A stretch of 64,000 nt of DNA, from NCBI RefSeq assembly GCF_014695975.1, contig NZ_JACJPI010000074.1:62001-126000 (forward strand), given 5' to 3'. Positions 54,005 through 64,000 of the stretch are shown one piece after another (the stretch's first letter is position 1; every line of letters begins with the position of its first letter). The notes beneath the pieces are model-generated. The model was given only the letters and a program-made list of their open reading frames with translations, was not told the DNA's origin and did not search any database. The translations under genes were made by a program, and so were the position numbers. Source of the DNA: Leptolyngbya sp. FACHB-321. Lineage in GTDB: Bacteria; Cyanobacteriota; Cyanobacteriia; Leptolyngbyales; Leptolyngbyaceae.

Positions 54005-54407
54005 ACATGCAACTAAGCTTATGTCGCTGAGGCAATAAGCTTTGGCAGATTTTAACCAACATCACTGGCAAACCCTGTGCCAAGTGTTGGCGCTTCCCAG
54101 CAGCACGAAGACTATGCCCGTCCTGGTGATAGCGCCCCGGTGATGTGGTACAACTACTCATTGAACCCCGATACGCCTTTTCTTCTCCTTAACTCATACA
54201 CCATAAATAACCATAGCTCTTTCAGTTCTTCCCTCAGGCTGGTGGCTATAGCCCTATGAAATCTGCCTGTAAAGTTCCGGTCGTTAAACCAGTGACAAAC
54301 TTAAAGATTGCTTCTGAAGCTTACATTGCTCAGCTAAGCCTTCTGTCGCTGAGTTTGGAGTGATGAACAACCAACTTGTACCTAATCTTGAAAGGAGCTT
54401 TGCCACG
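54005..54407. other. 403-bp stretch without a convincing gene
   Basis: Open frames here (for example 54077-54259) have no family features. It contains the upstream region of the alpha/beta hydrolase gene. Nothing else was recognised. Confidence 0.4.
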
Positions 54408-55175
54408 ATGACACAACCCATTCTTGCCCACGAAATTATCGGAGAGGGACCAGAAAAAGTCATTGTGATGGGCGGTTGGTTAGGTGACCATACAGTGTTT
54501 CAACCGATTTATCACTGGCTCGATCGCGCGACGTTCACGTATTGTTTTGCCGATCCACGCGGTTACGGTGATTCTAAAAGCATGGTAGGAAACTACACAA
54601 ATGCAGAAGTGGCAGGAGATGTAATGACACTGGCAGCTATGCTAGGTTGGGAAGCATTTCACTATATCGGGCATTCGATGATGGGCAAAGTCGCCCAATA
54701 CTTGAGTGCTCATTACAGCACCCACCTTAAGTCTGTGATAGGAGTGACCCCAGTACCTGCAAGCGCTGTCCCCTTTGATGAAGAGACCCAAAAGTTGTTT
54801 GCTACTGCCTGGGAAGTACCAGCCAATCGCGGCACCATTTGTATGATTACGACTGGCAATCGCTATACGAAAGTCTGGGAGCGGTACATGGTCAATGAGT
54901 CATTGAGAACTACTCATCCTGATGCTTATCGTAAATACTTTAAGATGTGGTCGGCAGAAGACTTTGCGGCTGAAGTCAATGGTTGCGAAGTCCCCTTCCT
55001 GGCTATTACAGGTGAACACGATGCCGCAATAACGACTGCTCTCGTCGAAAGCACAATCCTACAGTGGTTTAAGAAGGCTGAGTTGCACGTCATGAGCAAT
55101 GCAGGGCACTATCCGATGCAAGAGGTGCCAATTCAGCTTGTAACTGTATGCGAAGCATTCATGAATCGATTTTAG
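54408..55175 (+). CDS. Alpha/beta-fold hydrolase
   Basis: A serine hydrolase of unknown substrate. The start is taken at the ATG at 54408, preceded by AAAGGAG. An in-frame ATG at 54363 is an alternative. The strand-turn motif is VIVMGGWLGDHTVFQP, the nucleophile elbow GHSMMGKV (the serine), and the catalytic aspartate and histidine are likely in ITGEHDAAI and SNAGHYPMQE. A short helical cap lies between. About 255 residues. It stands alone in an accessory region. Confidence 0.85.
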   Translation: MTQPILAHEIIGEGPEKVIVMGGWLGDHTVFQPIYHWLDRATFTYCFADPRGYGDSKSMVGNYTNAEVAGDVMTLAAMLGWEAFHYIGHSMMGKVAQYLSAHYSTHLKSVIGVTPVPASAVPFDEETQKLFATAWEVPANRGTICMITTGNRYTKVWERYMVNESLRTTHPDAYRKYFKMWSAEDFAAEVNGCEVPFLAITGEHDAAITTALVESTILQWFKKAELHVMSNAGHYPMQEVPIQLVTVCEAFMNRF

Positions 55176-55195
55176 AGGCTGTCTGAAAAGTTGGC

Positions 55196-55324
55196 GTGAA
55201 ACGGGATCCCGATAGCAAAGAGTTTTCATCGCGAAAGCTCAAATATATGAGGGCATTCGCTGAAGCTTATCCCAACAAGCAAATTGTGCAGCAGGTTGCT
55301 GCACAAATTCCCTGGTTCCATAAC
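55196..55324 (+). pseudogene. DUF1016 (YhcG-type, PDDEXK nuclease) N-terminal fragment
   Basis: About 40 residues resembling the N-terminal DUF1016 domain, including FSSRKLKYMRAFAEAYPNKQ and IVQQVAAQIPWFHN. The nuclease domain is missing and similarity ends abruptly near 55324, where a different fragment begins. It is a remnant of a nuclease gene often found near restriction-modification systems. Confidence 0.65.
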
Positions 55325-55335
55325 TGCGTTCTAGT

Positions 55336-55443
55336 CGCTACACCACCATTCCCAATCATCCAGGCGATATGTCAGAAGGAACGCTAAGAGCCATCCTGAA
55401 ACAAGCAAACATCTCACCTAATGATTTTCTGGACAGTGAGTGA
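55336..55443 (+). pseudogene. HicA toxin C-terminal fragment
   Basis: In a frame other than the DUF1016 remnant, about 35 residues read YTTIPNHPGDMSEGTLRAIL then KQANISPNDFL and stop at 55441. This is the conserved C-terminal end of HicA mRNA interferases. The N-terminal part with the catalytic histidine and any hicB antitoxin are absent. Confidence 0.6.
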
Positions 55444-55464
55444 GACTAAGAACGCGCTGTCCGT

Positions 55465-56997
55465 TTATTCAGCTTCCTGCCATCCTTCTAACGCAGCCAG
55501 CAAAACATTTACCAATGGATTATCGATCAATTCTTTTAAGGTTTCTATACCTCCCGCTTTAAGCGCACCAACTACTCGCGCTTTTAGTGTTGGATTTTTC
55601 TCAATTGCTTCTACCGCTTTTGTCACCAGCGCCATTTTTTCGGTTTGCGTAGTGGTTGGATAGGATTGAGAGAGTTGTTCAAGCAACTGCTGAATTTCTG
55701 CGGCGGCTTCTGCTAAGGTTTGACGCTGTTTTGGTGCATAGTTGTGCAGAATTGCCTGCTGCCGAGCATTGTCTTGCAGCTTATTGGCGTAGTTGGTGAT
55801 GTTTGCGCCACGTAGATCGGTATTGAAGGTTTCTGACATCAGCCTACTCTCCGCTGTTGCTATTGCTTGAACATTGATAGGTCGATTAATCGCCCATTCA
55901 GCCAATCTCATTATGTTTGTGTTCTCCCGACGGTAGCTTTCAATTTCAATATCTTTTGCTTTTAGTTCATACCGATACTTTTCACCCAGTACTTTCAGCG
56001 CCAACTCATACTCGTGCTTCAAACGGATCTCAACCGTTGCTTTGTCTGCATCAGGTGGCACGTTGACCCGTACCACAAAAGCACCATCATTTTTGTTTTC
56101 AATTGCATGAATTGATAGCTCTGCTCCTTCTGCTTCAACTCGCAGTTTTTCTAACGAGATGAGTAAAGCTGCCCAATCAACACCATTACGGAAGATGAGA
56201 TCAACAGTGCTAAGCGCTTTTTGAAGGAGTTTTGTAAACTCGCCTTGAGCAAATTTTTGGTTGGGATTACTAGGACGGCGCTCAAAAAAGTTGCCTTTTA
56301 TCTCTTCATCTTCTTCGTACCAATCAACCCTCAAATAAATATAATCACATTCAGCCTTCTCTAACTTTGTTTCACTGTTGATATTCCAATCCTGCAAACA
56401 CGCTTCAGTAAATATTGCTTCAGTAAAATCAGTTGCCAGTGCTTCAGTTGCTATTAATATAGCTCCTGTAAGATCAGCACGACTTAGATTTGAGTAACTA
56501 AGACTTGCTCCGCTCAAGTCAGCTCCAACCAGAATCGACATAAAAAGATTAGCCTCGCTGAGACGGGCTTGGTCGAGTTGAGTTGATGCTAGGTTAGCCA
56601 TGAAAAGTTGAGAACTCTGTAGGCTTGCTCTGCTGAGATCAGCCTCAAAAAAGTTTGCTTCACGAAGGTCAGCTAAAATGAGGTTTGCCTTGTAGAGATA
56701 AGCCTGGCTGAAATTGGTCAAGATACAAATTGAGTGGCTTAAATCGGCTTTAATAAGGTCAGCTTCAGTGAGGTCAGCATAACTCAGATCTGAATGGCTC
56801 AAGTTAGCTTCACGGAGCTTAGCCCCACTGAGGTCAGCCGCGATAAGGCTAGCCCCGCTGAGGTCAACCCCGCTAAGGTCAGCCGCGATAAGGCTAGCCC
56901 CGCTGAGGTTTACTTTTACTGCTAAATTATTTCTGCGCCATTCATTCCAGACTTCTACTCCCTGCTTGAGCCGATTGACCTGTTTCTGATTTGCCAC
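55465..56997 (-). CDS. Pentapeptide-repeat protein with C-terminal helical domain
   Basis: Residues about 25-215 are pentapeptide repeats of the A(D/N)LxX type (for example LSGASLIAADLSGVDLSGAS) forming a right-handed beta helix. A soluble region with a Glu/Arg-rich helical stretch (residues about 340-380) follows. The C-terminal domain (about residue 400 to the end) carries NYANKLQDNARQQAILHNYA, AAAEIQQLLEQLSQSYPTTT and AGGIETLKELIDNPLVNVLL, a module I recall at the C-termini of other cyanobacterial proteins, including signal-related ones. 510 residues. Function unknown. Two nearly identical 45-bp DNA copies encode part of the repeat. Confidence 0.82.
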   Translation of the reverse strand: MANQKQVNRLKQGVEVWNEWRRNNLAVKVNLSGASLIAADLSGVDLSGASLIAADLSGAKLREANLSHSDLSYADLTEADLIKADLSHSICILTNFSQAYLYKANLILADLREANFFEADLSRASLQSSQLFMANLASTQLDQARLSEANLFMSILVGADLSGASLSYSNLSRADLTGAILIATEALATDFTEAIFTEACLQDWNINSETKLEKAECDYIYLRVDWYEEDEEIKGNFFERRPSNPNQKFAQGEFTKLLQKALSTVDLIFRNGVDWAALLISLEKLRVEAEGAELSIHAIENKNDGAFVVRVNVPPDADKATVEIRLKHEYELALKVLGEKYRYELKAKDIEIESYRRENTNIMRLAEWAINRPINVQAIATAESRLMSETFNTDLRGANITNYANKLQDNARQQAILHNYAPKQRQTLAEAAAEIQQLLEQLSQSYPTTTQTEKMALVTKAVEAIEKNPTLKARVVGALKAGGIETLKELIDNPLVNVLLAALEGWQEAE

Positions 56998-57094
56998 AAC
57001 GACTCCGTTGCTTTTGTTGACGCGGCTGTTACAGCTCTAATTTCTACTATTCAGCTTTAAATCTGCAAATATCAAGCTTAAATCCTGGAGTAAT

Positions 57095-57117
57095 AAAAAA
57101 GGTGGTCATTGACCACC
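57095..57117 (-). terminator. Intrinsic terminator of chlH
   Basis: On the minus strand GGTGGTCAATGACCACC forms an almost perfect hairpin followed by TTTTTT. It is about 30 bp past the chlH stop. Confidence 0.88.
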
Positions 57118-57141
57118 CTTTGTACTGAATCTATTAACGGA

Positions 57142-60100
57142 CTATTCGATGCCTTCGATGCGGTCTTCGACTTCTTGATAGAGTTCGCGGAGGCGATCGA
57201 GGTTTTCCTCAGTGGTTTCCCAATAGCCGCGACCGTTGGCTTCAAGCAGCGTCGTCACCATCTTGCGGTAGGAGCTGGGGTTGAGGTCGAGCAAGCGTTT
57301 CGACATTTCCTCATCTTTGAAGAACGTCTCATTTGCGTCTTCATAGACCCAGTTATCTACTGCGCCTGCCGTTGCCGACCAGCCCATCGTGTTTACCAAC
57401 CGCTTTGATAGTTCCCGCACGCCTTCGTAGCCGTGGCTCAGCATCCCTTCGTACCATTTGGGGTTAAGCAATTTGGTACGGGCATCCAGACGAACGGTTT
57501 CCGAAAGGGTACGAACTTGGGCGTTGGCGGTTGTAGTATCCGCGATGAAGGAAGTAGGCGCTTTGCCATCATTCCGTAGGCGCGACACAACCTTAGTGGG
57601 GTCAGAGTCGTAGTAGTGAGAGACATCCGTCAGCGAGATTTCTGACGAGTCCAGGTTCTGGAAGGTGACATCCGCCGTCTTGAGGGCAGACTCGAAGATC
57701 TGGCGGTTCTGATCCATCGTGCCAGGGTTATCTGACGAGAAGGCGAAGGATTTCCGCGCCAGGTACATATCCTGAAGCTCGGCTTCGCTTTCCCAGGTGC
57801 TGTTTTCCACCGCCAGGTTGATGTTGGAGGAATAGGAACCAGAGGCGTTGGAGAAAACGCGAGTGGCAGCCTGACGCAGGTTAATGCCCATTTCTTCGGA
57901 CTGCTTGAGGGCGTGCTTGCGGACGAAGTTCATTTCCAGTGGCTCATCGGCTTCGGCTGCCATTTTCACGGCGCGATCGAGCAGTGCCATCTGGTTAATA
58001 AACAAATCGCGGAACACACCGGAGCAGTTCACCACTACATCAATGCGAGGACGACCGAGTTCTTCAAGCGGGATCAGTTCCAGCTTGTTCATTCGTCCCA
58101 GCGAGTCGGGCAACGGAGCCACACCGAGCATCCAGTAGATTTGCGCCAGCGATTCACCATAAGTCTTGATGTTGTCGGTGCCCCAGAGAACCGCCGCGAT
58201 CGTTTCTGGATACTCTCCATCATTCTCCGCGCACTGACGGGCAAGCAGGCGATCAACTACCACTTTGGCAGACTTCACGGCTGCGGAGGTCGGAATTGCC
58301 TGTGGATCGAGGGCGTGGATGTTTTTGCCAGTCGGCAGCACATCAGGGTTGCGAATCGGGTCGCCGCCAGGACCAGGGATGACGTATTCGCCTTCCAATG
58401 CCGTGAGCAGGGCACCGAGTTCGTTATCCGCCACGATCTGCTTCAGGCAGAATTCTAGATAGTTGAACAGTGGTTTGATTTGCTCAACGTCCACCTTGGG
58501 ATAGCCTGCCTGGTGCAAGGCTTCTACCCAGGGTTCTTTCTTGCCCATGTTGAAGAAGTTGAGCCTAGAAACTCTGGAAACGCGACCATCGGCATCGACC
58601 TGAGCCTGCACCAGTGATGCAACAGACGATCGGGTTGCCAGGGTAATGTCTTGCAGTAACTGCACGTCTTCTAGCACACCGCGATCGCTGCCCTGATAGA
58701 TTGCTTCCATTGTGCGCCCCAGACTGTTCGCAATAATGCTGGGCAGGCTGAGAATGTTGTCTTCAGGACGATCGAGGCTAGCAATGTTGACTAGAGTGGC
58801 GATCGCTTCTTCTGCCGTTGGGGGTTTGCCGATGACGTGTAGACCACAGGGCAACAGACGCGACTCGATCTCCATCAGCTTGATGTAGACCTTGCCGACC
58901 ACCGTATCGCGGGCTTCTGGCTCCAGTTCCTTCGCGCTTTCAGGAAACTCAATATCCTTGTCCAGGTTGCAGATCCGCGCTTTGTCCATAATCGAATCAA
59001 CGATCTGGGCACCGCGTCCCGTGTCTTTCAAGGTCTGGTAGGACGCAACCAGTTCACCCAGTTCCTTCAAACCCTTATACAGTCCGGCGTTTTCAGCGGG
59101 TGGTGTGAGGTAGCTGATCGTTTCCGCGTAGGAGCGACGTTTGGCGATCGTCGCCTCCGAGGGATTGTTCGCTGCGTAGTAATAGAGGTTTGGAATAGTG
59201 CCAATCAGACTATCGGGGAAACAGGTATCGGACATCCCAATCTGCTTGCCGGGCATGAATTCTAGCGATCCATGAGTGCCGAAATGCAAGACGGCATCCG
59301 CTTTCCAGATTTGCTCCAGGTAGGTGTAGTAGGCGGCGAACCCATGATGGGGGCTGGCAGACCGTGAGAACAACAGCCGCATGGGATCCCCTTCATAGCC
59401 AAAGGTCGGCTGCACGCCAATGAAGACGTTGCCAAACTCTTTGCCAAAGACCAGCAGATTCTGCCCATCGGTGTTGAGGTGTCCGGGCGGTGGTCCCCAG
59501 GATGCGTGAAGACGCTCGGAGTACGGGGTCAGCGCTTCATATTCTGGCACCGACATCCGGTAGGCAACGTTTAGTTCAGGGCTGTTGTACTGAGCGCGGG
59601 CATCATGCAGCACTTCTAACATCAGCGCTTCTGCCGTTTCGGGCAAGTCTTTCACGTCGTAGCCGTTGTGCTGCAAGGCTTCCATCACTTTGTAAATGGA
59701 ACCAAACACGTCCAGATACGCTGCTGTGCCAACGTTGCCTTTATCGGGTGGAAAGCTGAAAACGGTGATCGCCACTTTCTTGGTCAGCTTGGGCTTGCGG
59801 CGCAGGTTTGCCCACTTCATAGCACGCTGAGTAATCGCTTCTACCCGATCTTGCAGGGCGATCGCGCGTCCCGTCATGCCATCCCGACCCGAAAGAATGA
59901 TGGGTTCGATCGCGCCATCCAGTTCGGGCAACGCAATTTGGAGCGCTACCTGAATCGGGTGCAGACCCAGATCGCTGTCCTCCCATTCTTCGGTGGTTTG
60001 AAACACCAGGGGCAGCGCCACCATATAGGGACGGTTAAGGCGCTTGAGGGCTTCGATCGCCTTTGGATGATCCTGCTTGGCGGGTCCACCCACCAGGGCA

Positions 60101-61128
60101 AACCCAGTCAGCGAGATCACGACATCCACAATGGCGTTCTGATTTTTAGAAAGGGGATCGTAGAAGAACGCTTCAACGGGCTTGGAAAAGTCCAGGCCGC
60201 CTGCAAACACCGAAATCACCCGTGCACCCATGCTTTCGAGTTCCTGCACCATCGCTACATAGTGGGCATCGTCGCCCGTTACTAAGTGCGTCCGTTGCAG
60301 CACCAAACCCACGCAAGGGGCAAGGGGATCTTTCAGTTCGTCCGAAATATCAGTGCGCGAGTTAAACCAGTTGAGGTACTCCTTCACGTCCTCAAACATG
60401 GTGGGCGCGAGGGGATGCCAGATGCCCAAGTCAGGATAGGTGACGGGATCACGATACTGCAAGGCACCGCTGTCTGTGTCGAGTTCTTTGTATACGTAGC
60501 GATCGGCAAGCATCAGCAGGAAGTTCTCTAGATTTTCCTGCGAACCACCGAGCCAGTATTGAAAGCTCAACATGAAATTACGGGCATCCTGCGCTTTGTC
60601 CATTGGCAGGTATTTCAGCACTTTGGGCAGCGTGTTCAGCAGCTTTAGCATCCCATCCTGAAAGCCAGACCCGGATTTCTCCTTACGCTTTTTCATAAAC
60701 TGGGCGATCGCGCTCTTGGATTGCCCTAGCTGCGCCATCGAAAAACTGCCCATCTTGTTTAGGCGCATCACCTGCGGCATGGAGGGGAAGACAACTGCCA
60801 CATCCAGGCGATCGCGGTGTGGCTCTACCGCTGCCACTACTTTGTCTGCCAGATCTTCTAGAAAAATCAGCGATGCAATGAAAATGTTTGCCCGCGCCAC
60901 GTCACGCTGAAAGGCTTCGTAGTTATCCGAATCGCGGAGTTCCTCGATCAAATAGCCGCTAATTTCGACAGCCAGATTGGGATGGTTCTGGTTAATGGCG
61001 CGAACCGCTGCCGAAAGCGAACTCTGATACTGAGGCTCTAGCACGACATAGACCACTCTAAGCAGAGCGCGTCCCCGTAGATCATCGGGTGTGACGTGTC
61101 TGATGGTGGGCTTGACGTGTGTGAACAT
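57142..61128 (-). CDS. chlH: Magnesium chelatase subunit H
   Basis: The large porphyrin-binding subunit of Mg-chelatase, which with ChlI and ChlD inserts Mg2+ into protoporphyrin IX at the start of chlorophyll synthesis. 1328 residues, full length and typical of ChlH. The N-terminal DUF3479 domain ([20 protein letters not shown]) precedes the CobN/Mg-chelatase body, with [35 protein letters not shown] and [22 protein letters not shown] (in parts). It stands alone with its own terminator. Its partners are not in the window. Confidence 0.97.
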   Translation of the reverse strand: MFTHVKPTIRHVTPDDLRGRALLRVVYVVLEPQYQSSLSAAVRAINQNHPNLAVEISGYLIEELRDSDNYEAFQRDVARANIFIASLIFLEDLADKVVAAVEPHRDRLDVAVVFPSMPQVMRLNKMGSFSMAQLGQSKSAIAQFMKKRKEKSGSGFQDGMLKLLNTLPKVLKYLPMDKAQDARNFMLSFQYWLGGSQENLENFLLMLADRYVYKELDTDSGALQYRDPVTYPDLGIWHPLAPTMFEDVKEYLNWFNSRTDISDELKDPLAPCVGLVLQRTHLVTGDDAHYVAMVQELESMGARVISVFAGGLDFSKPVEAFFYDPLSKNQNAIVDVVISLTGFALVGGPAKQDHPKAIEALKRLNRPYMVALPLVFQTTEEWEDSDLGLHPIQVALQIALPELDGAIEPIILSGRDGMTGRAIALQDRVEAITQRAMKWANLRRKPKLTKKVAITVFSFPPDKGNVGTAAYLDVFGSIYKVMEALQHNGYDVKDLPETAEALMLEVLHDARAQYNSPELNVAYRMSVPEYEALTPYSERLHASWGPPPGHLNTDGQNLLVFGKEFGNVFIGVQPTFGYEGDPMRLLFSRSASPHHGFAAYYTYLEQIWKADAVLHFGTHGSLEFMPGKQIGMSDTCFPDSLIGTIPNLYYYAANNPSEATIAKRRSYAETISYLTPPAENAGLYKGLKELGELVASYQTLKDTGRGAQIVDSIMDKARICNLDKDIEFPESAKELEPEARDTVVGKVYIKLMEIESRLLPCGLHVIGKPPTAEEAIATLVNIASLDRPEDNILSLPSIIANSLGRTMEAIYQGSDRGVLEDVQLLQDITLATRSSVASLVQAQVDADGRVSRVSRLNFFNMGKKEPWVEALHQAGYPKVDVEQIKPLFNYLEFCLKQIVADNELGALLTALEGEYVIPGPGGDPIRNPDVLPTGKNIHALDPQAIPTSAAVKSAKVVVDRLLARQCAENDGEYPETIAAVLWGTDNIKTYGESLAQIYWMLGVAPLPDSLGRMNKLELIPLEELGRPRIDVVVNCSGVFRDLFINQMALLDRAVKMAAEADEPLEMNFVRKHALKQSEEMGINLRQAATRVFSNASGSYSSNINLAVENSTWESEAELQDMYLARKSFAFSSDNPGTMDQNRQIFESALKTADVTFQNLDSSEISLTDVSHYYDSDPTKVVSRLRNDGKAPTSFIADTTTANAQVRTLSETVRLDARTKLLNPKWYEGMLSHGYEGVRELSKRLVNTMGWSATAGAVDNWVYEDANETFFKDEEMSKRLLDLNPSSYRKMVTTLLEANGRGYWETTEENLDRLRELYQEVEDRIEGIE

Positions 61129-61546
61129 GCAGTTAAGCTCCTTAGTCTGGTAATGCGCGAGGTATGCGGGGCAGTCACGAGCAGGCAGTCAAATTGGCAC
61201 CACACCATCTTTCAGGAGTATGGGTTGCGGATGACTAAATACTGACCGTTACAATAATCGCATACACACCGTTGTACCAGAAAACCAGTCCACATAAGCG
61301 TTCTAGGAAATATCCGACACAATTTGATAAGGATGTCTTAAGTATTTTGTTACATCGAACCCATTCTTTCTGAGCAGTTACTCCGCTAATTTGTTGCAAA
61401 AATTCATCAACTCCCTGACCTTTGGGCATCAGACTTTTCTACCAACTCTTTCGGTTGGATAAGGTGTGACGTGCAAGGGCGATAGCACTGATCGCCCAGC
61501 GCGTTAAAGCAGGTAGCGCTTAAAGTTCCCGCCTGATGCCGCTTCA
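61129..61546. other. 418-bp stretch without a convincing gene
   Basis: Contains the chlH promoter region. An open frame at 61235-61429 on the minus strand has no family features. No hairpin or repeat of note. Confidence 0.45.
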
Positions 61547-61948
61547 CTAACGGACTGGTAAGAACGGAAAAAAGGTTTTGATAAATCTGCGGAGACGCAG
61601 CAAATTAAGGTTCTTTTCAAGTGGTCGCCCCACTTGCGGTCGAGAGGGTCCGGGCGTTTGCAACTCTGCCTGAAGCTGAGCATACTCACTTGCCGTAATC
61701 GGTTTGCCATCAAGCGGCGATCGCGCTCCAGTAATGACTTCCAACCGCAGCACTTCTTCAGGTTTATCCTCTGGATTAGGTAATGCCAGTACTGGTTCGA
61801 TCGCGACCAAGCCCAGCCCCATCAGAAGCAGGAGCACCGTGAGTTGATTGACTTGACGGCGATCGGTCGCCAATACCACACTCAACGACTGTGTTAGAGA
61901 CTCTTGAAGATTAGGTTGTGTCTGTTTCATACTATTGCTCGGTTTCAT
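61547..61948 (-). CDS. Conserved hypothetical membrane-anchored protein
   Basis: I take the start at 61948 (MKPSNSMKQTQPNLQES) or the second Met at 61930. The frame is open 57 codons further upstream but that part is atypical. A helix at residues about 33-53 (LTVLLLLMGLGLVAIEPVLA) is followed by a short domain PEEVLRLEVITGARSPLDGKPITASEYAQLQAEL and a basic C-terminus. The PLDGKPITASEYAQL motif recurs in cyanobacterial proteins of unknown function. Confidence 0.6.
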   Translation of the reverse strand: MKPSNSMKQTQPNLQESLTQSLSVVLATDRRQVNQLTVLLLLMGLGLVAIEPVLALPNPEDKPEEVLRLEVITGARSPLDGKPITASEYAQLQAELQTPGPSRPQVGRPLEKNLNLLRLRRFIKTFFPFLPVR

Positions 61949-62328
61949 CGCCTTGCTGAGACAAAACACGTCTTTTGGCGGGTGACTTAAATCTAACGAA
62001 CTAATAGAGCGTACGTTTGAATACAGCTTCAGTGCCTTCAAACTTCTAACATAGCTATACAGTGTTGCTTTATACAGTGTTAAGTAACAAAACAGCGTTA
62101 ATTGACAAAACAGGGGCATCTTTACTGTAGTGCTTAGGCTCTACGGTCTTACAGATTTTTAAACAGCGGTTTCCGGTCGAGTGGAGTGCTGTTGCGATTA
62201 GGTAAAGGCAGGGAACAGATGGCAGGAGCCTTGCTGCTTTCTCTTTCTCTCCAATGCTTTGTCTCATCTTTAAGCGACTCGAAAAAAATGTGATGCCCTT
62301 TTGGACGAGTAACTCGCCCTAATTATTC
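61949..62328. other. 380-bp divergent spacer
   Basis: Upstream region for the hypothetical gene (minus) and the histidine kinase (plus). It contains direct repeats of a TATACAGTGTT type near 62055-62080 that could be operator-like, but this is weak. Confidence 0.4.
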
Positions 62329-64000
62329 ATGCTGTCTGCCTTTTTTACCCTGCCTCGTGTGTTTCCTAAATTTCGTTTGGCTAAAGTATCACCAAGTAAT
62401 TGGTTGGAGTATCCCGAAAAACAAAATGCCCAACTACGGCGGATTGTTGACCGTGTTCGCAATTCTCTAGAGTTGCGGGTTGTGCTGCAAACGGCAACCG
62501 ATGAACTGGCAACCTTACTCAAGTTGGATCGCTGTAGTTTCTTGTGGTATTTTCACGACACTAAGCGGGTTCAGCTTGTCTGTGAGAGTGGTAATGTCGA
62601 TCGCCTGCACCGAAAAGCTTTCGCACCAGGCTACTATCCGCTGGCTATGTTTGGCTTCACAGCGACCGCAATCGCCCGTGGCGAACTCAGCATCACTAGT
62701 GGGTTGAGTAGTGGCACTTCGCTGGTGCGATCGCTCAGGCACTGGATACTACCCTGGCGCAAACGTGATGAACAACCGCCTCCGCTAGTATTGGGCGCGA
62801 TCGCTAATTTGTTGGTGCCCGTCAACTCGCAGGGCGGCTCGAATGGGTTTATCGCTTGCCTGTCTGACAAGCCCCGCCACTGGTCACCCGGAGAAGTGGA
62901 GTTTATTCAGTCGATCGCTCAGCAACTTGAGATTGCAATCCGGCAGGCGCAGCTTTATGAACAAACCCAAAAGCAGGCGCAGCGAGAGCGTTTGGTAAAC
63001 CAGATCACTGCCCAGACGCGCCAAAGCTTTGAACTAGGAACGATTCTCAGTGGCGCGATCGCTCAACTGCTAGAGGCGCTCAAGGTCGATCGCTGCCTGG
63101 TGCATCTGGTTGAAGATCCTGGCGATTACGAGAGCGAACCCGTTGTTGAAGCGGTGATGGATGAAACCAACGATCGTGCTGCCTTTCGGCTCCAGCATCT
63201 GTATGAAGTCTGCCGTCCACCCTTTACAGGCACCATTGATGCGTTTGACACTAATGGTCCGATTACCCGCTGGGTGATTCAAAATCGCCGTCGCGTTGTC
63301 ATTGCTGATGTGACTCAGGACGATCGCATTGGTCCCCACAACGAGGAGTATCAGCAGGCGGAAATTAAATCATCGCTGGTGGTGCCCGTGCAGAACAAGG
63401 AAAAACTGCACGCTATTCTCTATCTCAATCAGTGTTCTCACACGCGCTATTGGTCAAAGAACGACCAAAAACTGACACAAGCAGTGGCAGATCAGTTAGC
63501 AATTTCGATTCAGCAGGCGCATCTTTATGCTCAGACAAAGCAGCAGGCAGCAGAAAGTGCAGCACAGGCACACCATCTTGCAGAAACGCTGAACGAGCTA
63601 CGTTTAACCCAAGCACAGCTTATTCAGAGCGAAAAAATGTCTAGCCTAGGGCGCTTGGTGGCAGGAGTGGCTCACGAAATCAATAATCCGATCAACTTCA
63701 TCTACGGCAACGTGCCCTATGTCGAAACCTATATTCACGATCTGCTCCAGTTACTGAAGGAGTATGAGGCTCGCACACCAGAGCCAGATGAAGCTTTACA
63801 GGCAATGATTGCTGAAGTTGAACTCGATTTTTTGCGGGGCGATTTGCCTCGCATCCTCGACTCCATGCGATCGGGTGCCGAGCGCATTCGTCAAATCGTG
63901 CTCTCACTCCGCAACTTCTCGCGGTTGGATGAGGCACAGCGCAAACGGGTCAATCTCCACGAAGGCATTGAAAGTACGCTACTCGTACTCAAAACCCACT
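62329..64000 (+). CDS. GAF-GAF sensor histidine kinase (3' end outside window)
   Basis: A soluble sensor kinase running off the window. The frame starts at the ATG at 62329 and has no stop to 64000. Two GAF domains lie at residues about 40-215 (VLQTATDELATLLKLDRCSF) and about 235-400 (GTILSGAIAQLLEALKVDRC), with the usual SIAQQLEIAIRQAQLYEQTQ and AVADQLAISIQQAHLYAQTK helices after each. A coiled coil leads to the HisKA region, with H449 in SLGRLVAGVAHEINNPINF, the phospho-acceptor. 557 codons are visible. No conserved chromophore cysteine was identified with confidence, so phytochrome-like photosensing is not claimed. Confidence 0.9.
   Translation, partial: MLSAFFTLPRVFPKFRLAKVSPSNWLEYPEKQNAQLRRIVDRVRNSLELRVVLQTATDELATLLKLDRCSFLWYFHDTKRVQLVCESGNVDRLHRKAFAPGYYPLAMFGFTATAIARGELSITSGLSSGTSLVRSLRHWILPWRKRDEQPPPLVLGAIANLLVPVNSQGGSNGFIACLSDKPRHWSPGEVEFIQSIAQQLEIAIRQAQLYEQTQKQAQRERLVNQITAQTRQSFELGTILSGAIAQLLEALKVDRCLVHLVEDPGDYESEPVVEAVMDETNDRAAFRLQHLYEVCRPPFTGTIDAFDTNGPITRWVIQNRRRVVIADVTQDDRIGPHNEEYQQAEIKSSLVVPVQNKEKLHAILYLNQCSHTRYWSKNDQKLTQAVADQLAISIQQAHLYAQTKQQAAESAAQAHHLAETLNELRLTQAQLIQSEKMSSLGRLVAGVAHEINNPINFIYGNVPYVETYIHDLLQLLKEYEARTPEPDEALQAMIAEVELDFLRGDLPRILDSMRSGAERIRQIVLSLRNFSRLDEAQRKRVNLHEGIESTLLVLKTH

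Noticed and set aside
55176-55200. IS end-like sequence GAGGCTGTCTGAAAAG
   Set aside because: It resembles ends of several IS families, but no partner end or transposase was found nearby, so no element is annotated.
57913-58458. 181-residue plus-strand open frame inside chlH
   Set aside because: Antisense shadow of the conserved chlH coding sequence, with unlikely composition and no domain. Similar shadows at 59668-60285 and 57109-57408 were dropped for the same reason.
61235-61429. 64-codon minus-strand open frame upstream of chlH
   Set aside because: No recognisable domain or start signal. It probably lies in the chlH promoter/leader region.

Overview
The window is chromosomal DNA of a cyanobacterium. 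It carries oxygenic-photosynthesis genes (psbV, psbV2, petE, petJ), chlorophyll and haem genes (chlH, ycf54, and hemH with a fused chlorophyll-binding-like tail), and several protein families largely confined to cyanobacteria (DUF4079, SLH/OprB porin). The HIP1 octamer GCGATCGC is frequent throughout. Genus cannot be fixed from sequence alone. No rRNA, tRNA, CRISPR array, prophage or plasmid functions were seen.

Layout. 1-13 kb: 3' end of uvrA, a rhomboid protease, an electron-transfer block on the minus strand (psbV, psbV2, petE, petJ), accD, a divergent squalene/phytoene-synthase-like gene, an HD hydrolase, hemH, a tyrosine recombinase, a methyltransferase, 5-formyl-THF cyclo-ligase and rplU-rpmA. 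13-22 kb: a GT39 glycosyltransferase, an amide-utilisation operon (fmdA-fmdB-amiE), a secreted leucine-rich-repeat protein and a urease block ureD-ureA-ureB with no ureC beside it. 22-27 kb: two GT4 glycosyltransferases and a nucleotide-sugar epimerase. 27-35 kb: an egtC-egtB-like pair, then a GntR/FCD regulator, an SLH-OprB porin and an NCS2 purine permease that share candidate operator sequences. 35-50 kb: a membrane protein with a duplicated N-terminal domain, ubiX, an RNase II/R exoribonuclease, a GNAT acetyltransferase with selO, an ABC exporter, pdxJ, ycf54, apt and an orphan DppB-type permease. 50-57 kb is the most accessory stretch: a secreted rhodanese, a dead IS1-family element, a frameshifted small membrane ORF ahead of a PilP/GspC-like lipoprotein, an alpha/beta hydrolase, fragments of a DUF1016 nuclease and a HicA toxin, and a pentapeptide-repeat protein. 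57-64 kb: chlH and the first 557 codons of a GAF-GAF histidine kinase that runs off the window.

Functional themes. (i) Electron transfer: both alternative soluble carriers to photosystem I, plastocyanin and cytochrome c6, sit next to PsbV and PsbV2, and each carrier gene has its own terminator. (ii) Nitrogen scavenging: formamidase, aliphatic amidase, part of urease and a purine permease with a dedicated porin and regulator. (iii) Tetrapyrrole synthesis: hemH, ycf54 and chlH, dispersed.

The strongest new signals are a three-site candidate GntR operator set that ties regulator, porin and permease into one regulon, and the invasion of protein-coding frames by intergenic-type cyanobacterial short repeats. 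The clearest case is a roughly 70-codon insertion between the two domains of the EgtB-like enzyme. Other points are a terminator only about 21 bp ahead of a glycosyltransferase start and a short miniature inverted-repeat element inside the amide operon. I did not find an unmistakably new multi-gene defence or biosynthetic system.
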